Shown here piece after piece: positions 17,753 through 24,200 of a stretch of 64,000 bases of DNA (its first letter is position 1; each line of letters opens with the position of its first letter). The notes beneath the pieces are model-generated. The model worked only from the letters and a program-made list of their open reading frames with translations. It had not been told where the DNA came from and ran no database searches. Origin of the DNA: JAXGPP01 sp040766885 (GTDB lineage Bacteria; Planctomycetota; Planctomycetia; Pirellulales; Thermoguttaceae); contig JAXGPP010000008.1 of NCBI GenBank assembly GCA_040766885.1, positions 186,001 to 250,000 of the forward strand, read 5' to 3'. The position numbers were made by a program, and so were the translations under genes.

Positions 17753-18724
17753 ATGCAGCGATTACGCCCGGTCGTGTCGGTTCTTGCGGCCATCGTGCTG
17801 ACGCTCCACGTCCAGCACGCCGGCGCCGCTGAGCCCTCACGGACGCACTCGGTCTTCTCGGTACGGCCGGACGGCCGGGGCACGCTTCTCAACGGCAAAC
17901 CCTTCCTGGCCGTAGGTCTGCGGCTTTCCAACGGCCTGATCTCCGACGCTAAGACCGATGAGCTGATCGCCAATCTCGATACGTTCGCCGCTTACGGCGT
18001 GAACACGATCAGCGTCTTCTTTCAAGGCTCGCGGTTCGGCGATGTCCAAGGCTATCGCGAGGACGGCACGCTTGATCCAGTGTACGCCGCACGAATGGGC
18101 CGCATCATCGAGGCGGCCGACGCCCGCGGCATGGTCGTACTCGTGGGCTGCCTGTACCACGGCGGCTCGAAGGGCTGGTGGCGAAGCTGGAAGCAGGCCG
18201 ATGCCGAGCGGGCCATCGCCAACACGATCCGCTGGCTCAAGGAGCATGACTATCGCAACGTGTTCGTGGACGTGAACAACGAGCACATGGCCGACTTCGA
18301 CGACGCGGGGCTCATCGCGGCCGGCAAAGCGGTAGACTCCAACTATGTGATCACCACCAGCGGCAAAGTCACGCCGCCCAACGCGGATCTGTCGATCCAC
18401 CACGGCAGCCCGCACCTGCCGGACAAGTACTACATCGAGACCGAGGGCACGGGTGGCGATTACTGGGGCAGCTACAGCAAGAGACCCGGCCTTTACGACT
18501 ACATCAACATCGGTGTGTATACCGAGGCGATGAAGCGCGAGATGCTCAAGCGGACCGACACGTACCTCGACCGCGGCCAGGGATATCTCTTCGCCTCGAC
18601 ATGGTTGCAGAATCCGCCCCCGGCCGGCCCGAACCACACACCCGGCGGTCTGGGCACCGAGGACGACCCCGGCGTCCGCTGGTGGCTCGAACACGTAAAG
18701 AAGCGGTTGGGCCGTGGAGGGTGA
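17753..18724 (+). CDS. Secreted GH5-like (cellulase-superfamily) TIM-barrel protein
   Basis: A 323-residue protein. I chose ATG 17753, which has AGAGGGA a short distance upstream and opens a signal peptide (VSVLAAIVLTLHVQHAGAAEP); an earlier in-frame ATG at 17714 has no site. FRVRPDG..LNGKPFLAVGLRLSNG is the usual start of GH5/cellulase-like barrels. LDTFAAYGVNTISVFFQGS, ARGMVVLVGCLYHGG and NVFVDVNNEHMADFDD follow, the last giving the Asn-Glu acid/base signature on strand 4. YYIETEGTGGDYWG may carry the second glutamate. It completes the plus-strand glycan enzyme run. The specific GH family is inferred from motifs only. Its last ~180 bases are overlapped antisense by the reading frame of 18546-19160. 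Confidence 0.8.
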   Translation: MQRLRPVVSVLAAIVLTLHVQHAGAAEPSRTHSVFSVRPDGRGTLLNGKPFLAVGLRLSNGLISDAKTDELIANLDTFAAYGVNTISVFFQGSRFGDVQGYREDGTLDPVYAARMGRIIEAADARGMVVLVGCLYHGGSKGWWRSWKQADAERAIANTIRWLKEHDYRNVFVDVNNEHMADFDDAGLIAAGKAVDSNYVITTSGKVTPPNADLSIHHGSPHLPDKYYIETEGTGGDYWGSYSKRPGLYDYINIGVYTEAMKREMLKRTDTYLDRGQGYLFASTWLQNPPPAGPNHTPGGLGTEDDPGVRWWLEHVKKRLGRGG

Positions 18725-19160
18725 GTCGCCCTGCTCGATCGCTCGTGCACTTCACCGTCGTTCCTGCGCAATGGGAAGGAACAGCCGCTAACTGGCCGCG
18801 ATCGTGAGCAATCGAGTCAAGGTGCTGATATACGACCACTTCCTCCAGGTCGGGAAGGGCTTTGAGGTATGGAATCGCCAGCTCAACTTTCTCGTGGTCC
18901 ACGCCCACGTAGGTGATCGTTTGTCCGAGTCGCTCGCCAAACAGAGTCCATAGCCACCGCGGCTGTCTGACCACCATGCTGGCATCCGCCCCCAGCCGTC
19001 GGAGGGCGACGCCGGCTGATGCCCGCTGCTCAGCTCGATAGGCCTCCCACGACAGCCATCCACTGATAACTGCCACCGCAATGAACAGCGTCCGCAGGCT
19101 GTACTGAGGCCAGCATCGCTTCGCGAATAGCCGCTCCGAAAACGGCTGTTTTGATTCCAT
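18546..19160 (-). CDS. Cassette protein with QYSLRTL membrane anchor; 3' end probably degenerate
   Basis: The frame opens at ATG 19160 (MESKQPF), 18 bases after the GTTG end of the attC-like site 19178-19252, with CCGGAG upstream. Residues ~15-40 (CWPQYSLRTLFIAVAVISGWLSWE) are the SLRTL-plus-TM anchor seen in several other cassette products here. A soluble part follows up to LPDLEEVVVYQHLDSIAHD. After about 18800 the translation becomes Arg/Gly/Ser-rich and low in hydrophobics, and it runs 179 bases antisense into the GH5-like gene. This suggests the real stop has been lost or frameshifted and that the cassette end has decayed. The function is unknown. Confidence 0.55.
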   Translation of the reverse strand: MESKQPFSERLFAKRCWPQYSLRTLFIAVAVISGWLSWEAYRAEQRASAGVALRRLGADASMVVRQPRWLWTLFGERLGQTITYVGVDHEKVELAIPYLKALPDLEEVVVYQHLDSIAHDRGQLAAVPSHCAGTTVKCTSDRAGRLTLHGPTASLRVRATSGRRGRPRCPDRRVCGSGRPGADSATMSRRRDIPGRGRGTCRSA

Positions 19161-19177
19161 CTGGTCCGGCTCCGGCC

Positions 19178-19252
19178 AGTCAACGGGTGGCGTCCTCATC
19201 ACGCGAACCGCGATCCCTTCGAACGGCACGCTGCGGCTGCCCGCCGTTGGCC
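19178..19252 (-). repeat. attC-like site 1a (small array)
   Basis: A 75-bp imperfect palindrome. On the gene strand it begins GGCCAACGGCGGGC and ends CCACCCGTTGACT, with inner arms that pair asymmetrically and a central hairpin-prone part. It starts three bases after the stop of the WD40 gene and is followed 18 bases later by the next start codon. It shares GCAGCCGCAG and CGCGTGA-type segments with the site at 20319. Confidence 0.65.
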
Positions 19253-19254
19253 AT

Positions 19255-20304
19255 TCATTGGTCTTCCGACTTCCTCTTAATCTTCACGTCCCACATCCTG
19301 ATCGTCTTGTCCCAGATCGCCGCCGCCAGGATCTTGCCGTCCGGGCTGAACGCGACACAACTGACAACGGCCGCACTGGGCTCTTGGCTGCCCGCCTCAC
19401 CTGTGTCGGCAGAGACGGTGGTAGTGTTCTTGCCGGTCGCCAGGTCCCAGAGTCTGATGGTGTGGTCCTTGCTGCCGGATACCAGGATTCTGCCATCCGG
19501 GCTGAACGCCACGGAAGTAACAGGCTCGGTGTGTCCCTGCAACGTGGCGGTGATCTTCCCTGACGACGTGTCCCACAGCCTGAGCGTGCGGCGCCAACCT
19601 CCCGAGGCGAGAGTCTTGCCGTCGGGGCTGAACGCCACGGAGTTTACCACACCCTCACCCGTCTCCCCGCTGTCGCGATCGTCTGGGTGTGCGTCCACGG
19701 TGGCCGTGTTTTTGTGGTTTGTAACATCCCAGAACCTGATCGTCTTGTCGGCACCCCCCGACGCCAGGACCTTGCCATCCGGACTGAACGCCACCGAGAA
19801 CACCGGGCCGGTGTGCCCCTTCAACGTGGCAATGTTCGAGCCGGTGCGCACATCCCAGAGCTTGATCGTATTGTCGCGCCAGCCACCGCCCGAGGCGAGA
19901 ATTGTGCCATCGCGGCTGTACGCTACGGAACTGACATAGCCGGTGTGTCCGGTGAGGGTGGCAGTGTTCCTGCCGCTGGCCACATCCCAGAGCTTGATCG
20001 TATTGTCGCGCCAGCCGCCCCCCGAGGCGAGAATTTCGCCATCGCGGCTGCACGCTACGGAGCTGACGTAGCTGGTGTGTCCGGTGAGGGTGGCAGTGTT
20101 CCTGCCGCTGGCCACATCCCACAGTTTGATGCTCTTGTCATCGAATCCCGCCCCCGAGGCCAGAATCGTGCCATCAGGGCTGAACGCCACGGAAGAAACG
20201 ACATCGGTGTGCCCCTCGAGCGTGTCCCGTAACGTGAGTTCCTGCGCCGATAGTGTGCAAGCCCCTAACATCCCCACGCAGGTCAATGACAGCATGAACT
20301 TCAT
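19255..20304 (-). CDS. Secreted seven-bladed WD40 propeller protein (cassette gene)
   Basis: A 349-residue protein. ATG 20304 is preceded by GAGCGAGG; a TTG at 20310 is less likely. A signal peptide (MLSLTCVGMLGACTLSAQE) leads straight into seven WD40 repeats. Each repeat has the GHTxxVxSVAFSPDG...LASG......IKLWD pattern, for example GHTDVVSSVAFSPDGTILA and GHTEPVTSVAFSPDGRILV. Repeats 2 and 3 are nearly identical at the DNA level (positions about 19855-20110), indicating a recent internal duplication. The protein should be an interaction scaffold outside the cytoplasm. It sits between two attC-like sites, in the same orientation as its neighbours, as a cassette would. Confidence 0.9.
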   Translation of the reverse strand: MKFMLSLTCVGMLGACTLSAQELTLRDTLEGHTDVVSSVAFSPDGTILASGAGFDDKSIKLWDVASGRNTATLTGHTSYVSSVACSRDGEILASGGGWRDNTIKLWDVASGRNTATLTGHTGYVSSVAYSRDGTILASGGGWRDNTIKLWDVRTGSNIATLKGHTGPVFSVAFSPDGKVLASGGADKTIRFWDVTNHKNTATVDAHPDDRDSGETGEGVVNSVAFSPDGKTLASGGWRRTLRLWDTSSGKITATLQGHTEPVTSVAFSPDGRILVSGSKDHTIRLWDLATGKNTTTVSADTGEAGSQEPSAAVVSCVAFSPDGKILAAAIWDKTIRMWDVKIKRKSEDQ

Positions 20305-20318
20305 GATCAACCTCGCTC

Positions 20319-20395
20319 GACCAACGGATTCGGCCAGGCCGTCACGCGCATCGCGATGCCGCGCAGCGCCACTCTGCGGCTGGCTGGAGTTGGAC
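20319..20395 (-). repeat. attC-like site 1b (small array)
   Basis: A 77-bp imperfect palindrome. On the gene strand it begins with GTCCAAC, which fits the integron R'' consensus RYYYAAC exactly, and ends GAATCCGTTGGTC. The inner arms CCAGCCAGCCG and CGGCCTGGCCG pair with unpaired bases on one side, the asymmetry typical of attC. It separates the TPR gene from the WD40 gene, and the TPR reading frame ends inside it. Confidence 0.7.
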
Positions 20396-20803
20396 TAAGG
20401 GTGGTTCGGCGGTCCACTTCTGCTTTAACCGTTCAGCTATCTGAAGATCGCGCTGCGATAGCTCGTGTTTGCCAGTCTTCAGGTACGCCGCACCTCTGTT
20501 GGCGTAGCCAAGAGCGTAGTGCGGGCATACCTGGATTCCTCGGGTGAAGTCTTCGATAGCGCGATCGTAGTCGCCTTTCTGCGAATGCGCCATCCCACGG
20601 TTGTTGTAGAACCGCTCATCAGACGAAGAGAGCCTGATGGCATCCGAGTACCGCTCGATCGCAAGGTCGAATTCACCGTTCTCGCGGTACGCGTTCGCTT
20701 CCTGGAATGCAGTCTCAGCGCGATACAGGCGAACGGCGAACGGGACGGCCGCACACGCGCCGACGAGACCTAGCACCACCAGCGCATAGATCACGGTCTT
20801 CAT
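20342..20803 (-). CDS. TPR-repeat protein with N-terminal membrane anchor (first cassette gene)
   Basis: A 153-residue protein starting at ATG 20803. The N-terminus KTVIYALVVLGLVGACAAVPFAV is a signal anchor. Three tetratricopeptide repeats follow: FQEANAYRENGEFDLAIERY, FYNNRGMAHSQKGDYDRAIE and LGYANRGAAYLKTGKHELSQ. The last ~20 residues are encoded by the attC-like site 20319-20395, so the cassette's own stop is missing or was replaced by one inside the site. The start codon lies about 15 bases after a GTTGG at the array boundary, and the conserved promoter at 20915-20943 faces it. TPRs mediate protein-protein contacts; no partner is evident. Confidence 0.82.
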   Translation of the reverse strand: MKTVIYALVVLGLVGACAAVPFAVRLYRAETAFQEANAYRENGEFDLAIERYSDAIRLSSSDERFYNNRGMAHSQKGDYDRAIEDFTRGIQVCPHYALGYANRGAAYLKTGKHELSQRDLQIAERLKQKWTAEPPLVQLQPAAEWRCAASRCA

Positions 20804-20914
20804 CGGGTATTAACTTCCCCAACGGTTCTTTGGTCCAAGCTCTGAGCACAAGTGCAGTCCACCGCGCAAACTCCGTCCGCATCGGCTGCGCCGACTCCTT
20901 CTACGCCCAGCCTC

Positions 20915-20943
20915 ATCCTATCCCACAAGCGGGGTCTTTCCAA
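20915..20943 (-). promoter_or_regulatory. Cassette-facing promoter, copy 1
   Basis: On the minus strand TTGGAA (20943-20938), a 17-bp spacer and TAGGAT (20920-20915) form a good sigma-70-type promoter. A leader of ~80 bases conserved in three other copies follows, then the CCGTTGGGG site and the TPR gene start. It is placed where an integron Pc promoter would be. Confidence 0.6.
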
Positions 20944-21191
20944 GAGGAGAGGTGTCGTCGGATGACTGCTGCTGTCGAGTTGGCCGTTTCCGTCCTCTTC
21001 CAGCGCAGTCCTCTACAGCAGGATACGCAGACCGGGCCAGACTCCGCTGCGCTGCCCTCTTCGCCCGCCCGACCACTTCAAAGCCAAGTCCCGCCGTGTG
21101 ATTCTCCTCGCCACAAACTGGCAAACGTCCGCCCCGGGCAATCCTTTCCATTGCATAGCTCTCGCCGATGAGTCGTCACCCCTCCGCTCGC

Positions 21192-21222
21192 TTGGTCAGT
21201 GCCACTTGGTCATTGTTGGTCA
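21192..21222 (+). promoter_or_regulatory. Three direct TTGGTCA repeats
   Basis: TTGGTCA occurs at 21192, 21206 and 21216, shortly upstream of the promoter at 21251. Closely spaced direct repeats of this kind often bind an activator or repressor. No regulator gene is adjacent. Confidence 0.5.
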
Positions 21223-21250
21223 TTCCCTTCAAGAATGGCTTGGTTGGCTC

Positions 21251-21279
21251 TTGACAGGTATACTGAGGTTATGTATACT
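21251..21279 (+). promoter_or_regulatory. Near-consensus sigma-70 promoter facing away from the small array
   Basis: TTGACA (21251-21256), exactly 17 bp, then TATACT (21274-21279). The spacer and -10 together hold two GTATAC palindromes that could be an operator. The next plus-strand gene starts at 21806, so the transcript has a leader of about 500 nt or an RNA product of its own. Confidence 0.65.
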
Positions 21280-21404
21280 ATCAGGCGTGAGAAGGACTGC
21301 CGGCGCCCGTAACCGATGTTTGACAATTCAAACCAACGTTTTCGCGATCCATGCGCCTGCGCTCATGCCGCGCGCGGCTGTCGTGCACGACGATACCCCT
21401 CTAG

Positions 21405-21538
21405 GAACTTCAACACTTGACCCATAAGAGTTAAATGACTTGTGTCGACATGCCGGTCTATAAACCCCATAGCACCTTGCACTTGCAGCCGCCCTCCGCG
21501 ACGCAAGAAGCGAAACACTTGCCAAGGGCGTTTCGCTT
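21405..21538. other. Conserved block plus hairpin downstream of the outward promoter, copy 1
   Basis: GAACTTCAACACTTGACCCA (21405-21424) matches 19 of 20 bases at 52444-52463. About 84 bases later there is a 9-bp stem, AAGCGAAAC / GTTTCGCTT (21508-21538), also kept at the second locus. The paired spacing suggests a structured RNA. The minus-strand translation is also partly conserved (VDxSxLxLxGxVLKF), so a small decayed gene is an alternative. Confidence 0.45.
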
Positions 21539-21805
21539 CAGCGGCTCTGAAGGGCACGCCGTCCCCGCAAAAGGGCACTTTCATGAGTTCGTGGTGCTTT
21601 CGCCTTCGCATCGTACCGGCCGTATTCCGCGTCAGGCAAGCTTCCTGTTCGGTTGGGCTTCTTGCGTGGCCTGCCGCCCCAGGGGTATGATGCTGTTGGC
21701 TCGCGGGGCTGGAGTGCGTTCGTGTCGCGCTGCGATAACGATGCCGCTTCACTTCTTCATCCAACGTTGGCCGTCACGGCCAATTGTCCCGGGGGAGCCA
21801 CAGCC

Positions 21806-23845
21806 ATGGCCAAACGCAGAACCAGACGTGCGCCGCGTGTCCGGGCAAAAAAGCGCGTGCTCAACGCCCGGCCGGATACGATGGACTTCCGCGATCGGAT
21901 GTTCGTCCCCACACTCACCGAAGTGCCGCCGCGTTGGGACCTGACGGAATACTGCAAGTGCAAGGTCCCGATCCTGGATCAGGGAACCGAGGGAGCGTGC
22001 ACCGGCTTTGGATTGGCCACCGTGGCCAACTACCTGCTGCGGATACGCAAGATCGATCCCGACACTGCGGCAGTCAGCCCGCGAATGCTCTACGAAATGG
22101 CTCGGCGCTATGACGAGTGGCCGGGCGAAGATTATGCCGGCTCCAGCGCCCGCGGCGCGATGAAAGGCTGGCACAAGCACGGCGTCTGCTCGGAAGAACT
22201 CTGGCCGTATCGGGCCGGTGCGGATGACGAACAACTCACCCCCGACCGAGCGGAGGACGCGCGCCACCGTCCGCTGGGGGCGTACTTCCGCGTCAACCAC
22301 CGCGACCTGGTGGCGATGCACTGCGCATTAGCCGAGGTGGGCGTGCTCTACGCCACGGCTGAGGTCCATGCGGGCTGGGACGAAGTGGGTGACGACGGCC
22401 GCATCCCGCTCCGGGCGGAGTTGCTGGGCGGTCATGCCTTTGCCGTCGTCGCCTACGACCAGGAAGGCTTCTGGATTCAGAACTCATGGGGCACGGATTG
22501 GGGGCGCGATGGATTCGGCCTCGTGAGCTACGACGATTGGCTGGAGCACGCCTCCGACGTCTGGGTCGCGCGGCTCGGCGTGCCCATCCGCCTGATCCGG
22601 CCCGAAGCCTCTGCCGCCGCCAGCGCGGCGGCGGCCAGCACGGCCCACGGTTATACTTTCCACGACCTCCGGCCGCACATCGTGAGCATCGGCAATGATG
22701 GTCAGCTTCGCAAGAGCGGCACGTATGGCACCACGGAAGAAAGCCTGCGGCTATTGTTCGAGGAGGATTTTCCGAGGATTACCCGGCGTTGGAAAAAGAA
22801 ACGCCTGCTCCTCTATGCCCACGGCGGTCTGACCGATGAACAGTCGGCTGTCCAACGCGTGGCCGACTACCGCCAGGCGCTGCTCGACGCGGAGGTCTAC
22901 CCGTTGAGTCTCATCTGGAAATCCGATTTCTGGACGACGCTGTTCAACATCCTCCGCGAGGCACTCAACCGCCGCCGGGCGGAAGGGTTGCTCGACGAGG
23001 CGAAGGATTTCATGCTCGATCGGCTCGACGACGCGCTGGAACCAGTCGCCCGCGTGGTCGGCGGCAAGGCCCAGTGGGACGAGATGAAGGAGAATGCCCT
23101 GCTGGCGACAACGTCGCGTTCCGGCGCGATGCGGAGCGTTCTGGCGCATATCGCGCGGCTCGTAAAAGGCCATCCGGACTGCGAATTGCACCTGGTCGGC
23201 CACAGTGCGGGTGCGGTGCTGCACGCGCCGGTGGTCCAGTTGCTCGCGTCGGGCGGCAAGATCAAGGGCGGCCCGCTGGGCGGTGAAAAGGGCCTGGGCC
23301 TGCGCGTGGCGTCGTGCACCCTGTGGGCGCCGGCCTGCACCGTCGAGTTGTTCAACGAGACCTATGTGCCGGCTGCGGAGAGCGGCGGCATCGACCGCCT
23401 GTGCCTCTTCACCCTCACCGACCGGGCCGAGCAGGAGGACCATTGTGGCCAGATCTACAACAAATCGCTCCTGTACCTGGTCTCCAACGCATTCGAGAAA
23501 GTGCCGCGGATTCCCCTCATTCGCCCCAGCGGCGTGCCGATCGTCGGCATGGAGCGTTTCATCCGCTCCGACAGCCGGCTGAAGAAGTGGTTCAACGGCC
23601 GGAAACGCCAGTGGGTACTGTCGCCCAACACCGCTGGCCCCGGCACACCCGGCCATTCCACCGCCCTGCACCACGGCGATTTCGACGACGACAAAGCGAC
23701 CCTGCTGGCAACACTCGCACGGGTGCTGGGCCGACCCCTGCCGGCCACCGAAGTGGACGTTCACCATTCACGGGCCGCGTTACACGACCGGCGCAAGCGA
23801 ATCGAGGAGGCCGTGGCCACCGGTCCCGCACTGCCCTCCCGCTGA
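21806..23845 (+). CDS. Papain-like (C1) peptidase fused to an alpha/beta-hydrolase domain
   Basis: A 679-residue protein starting at ATG 21806 behind GGGGGAG. The basic N-terminus (KRRTRRAPRVRAKKRV) is not a signal peptide. Residues ~45-260 form a C1A peptidase domain: PILDQGTEGACTGFGLATVANYL with the nucleophile Cys65, LLGGHAFAVVAYD with His210, and FWIQNSWGTDWGRDGFG with Asn226. After an Ala-rich linker (~268-280), residues ~330-640 form a lipase-like domain: RLLLYAHGGLTDE (oxyanion-type loop) and ELHLVGHSAGAVLHAPV with the GxSxG nucleophile Ser467. The usual CGSCWAF motif is replaced by ACTGFG, common in bacterial C1 proteins. Lack of a signal suggests a cytoplasmic or non-classically exported enzyme. 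Its combined role is not known. Confidence 0.87.
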   Translation: MAKRRTRRAPRVRAKKRVLNARPDTMDFRDRMFVPTLTEVPPRWDLTEYCKCKVPILDQGTEGACTGFGLATVANYLLRIRKIDPDTAAVSPRMLYEMARRYDEWPGEDYAGSSARGAMKGWHKHGVCSEELWPYRAGADDEQLTPDRAEDARHRPLGAYFRVNHRDLVAMHCALAEVGVLYATAEVHAGWDEVGDDGRIPLRAELLGGHAFAVVAYDQEGFWIQNSWGTDWGRDGFGLVSYDDWLEHASDVWVARLGVPIRLIRPEASAAASAAAASTAHGYTFHDLRPHIVSIGNDGQLRKSGTYGTTEESLRLLFEEDFPRITRRWKKKRLLLYAHGGLTDEQSAVQRVADYRQALLDAEVYPLSLIWKSDFWTTLFNILREALNRRRAEGLLDEAKDFMLDRLDDALEPVARVVGGKAQWDEMKENALLATTSRSGAMRSVLAHIARLVKGHPDCELHLVGHSAGAVLHAPVVQLLASGGKIKGGPLGGEKGLGLRVASCTLWAPACTVELFNETYVPAAESGGIDRLCLFTLTDRAEQEDHCGQIYNKSLLYLVSNAFEKVPRIPLIRPSGVPIVGMERFIRSDSRLKKWFNGRKRQWVLSPNTAGPGTPGHSTALHHGDFDDDKATLLATLARVLGRPLPATEVDVHHSRAALHDRRKRIEEAVATGPALPSR

Positions 23846-23962
23846 CGAACGTTGCGGGCAGCACCGGTCCGCCGGCAGTCGCGATTTCTCTGCCGGCCGA
23901 GCACGGCAACCGCGCCGCTGGTAACGGTTGGACCAGTGGTATCACTGCTCGTGCGCAGAATG

Positions 23963-23996
23963 CCCGGCTGGAGCCGATTGACCGGGGTTTTTATTT
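23963..23996 (+). terminator. Possible Rho-independent terminator
   Basis: CCCGG (23963-23967) pairs with CCGGG (23982-23986), with an inner GGCT/AGCC pair, and is followed by GTTTTTATTTC. It lies ~120 bases after the stop of the peptidase/lipase gene. The stem is short, so efficiency is uncertain. Confidence 0.4.
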
Positions 23997-24014
23997 CTTC
24001 ACTCTCTCGAGGCG

Positions 24015-24030
24015 GCCATGTTAACATGGC
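24015..24030. promoter_or_regulatory. Perfect 16-bp palindrome, operator-like
   Basis: GCCATGTTAACATGGC is fully self-complementary and stands ~170 bases upstream of the RTX-type gene. It could be a dimeric regulator site; no matching regulator is known. Confidence 0.4.
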
Positions 24031-24200
24031 GATATGAGCCGCTGACAGGGCAGTCTCTTTGGGGCTAAGAAGCGGCTTTCCCAGGCACGGCGTTCACGAC
24101 GGGCAGTGCCGCCCCCGGGCGGAGCAGGTCGTTCCGGCGAGGGTCAACGTGGGCAATTCTGTTGCTTTCTAATTGTGATCTTCTCCCGGGAGGATTGATC

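Larger units (their letters stand above)
20822..21545. repeat. Array 'platform', copy 1 (paralogous to 51750-52591)
   Basis: About 720 bases next to the first cassette gene. They match, block by block and in the same order, the DNA next to the first gene of the large array. The blocks are: AGAACCGTTGG site; cassette-facing promoter leader; about 200 bp whose minus-strand translation keeps ITRRxLALK; a plus-strand TTGACA promoter; a GAACTTCAACACT block; and a GAAAC...GTTTC hairpin. Sequence identity is patchy, suggesting an old duplication. No integrase or transposase frame is visible in it. Confidence 0.7.
23846..24200. other. Intergenic stretch with terminator-like and palindromic elements
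   Basis: The 355 bases between the peptidase/lipase gene and the RTX-type protein hold the hairpin at 23963 and the 16-bp palindrome at 24015 (listed separately). No additional gene was seen. Confidence 0.6.
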
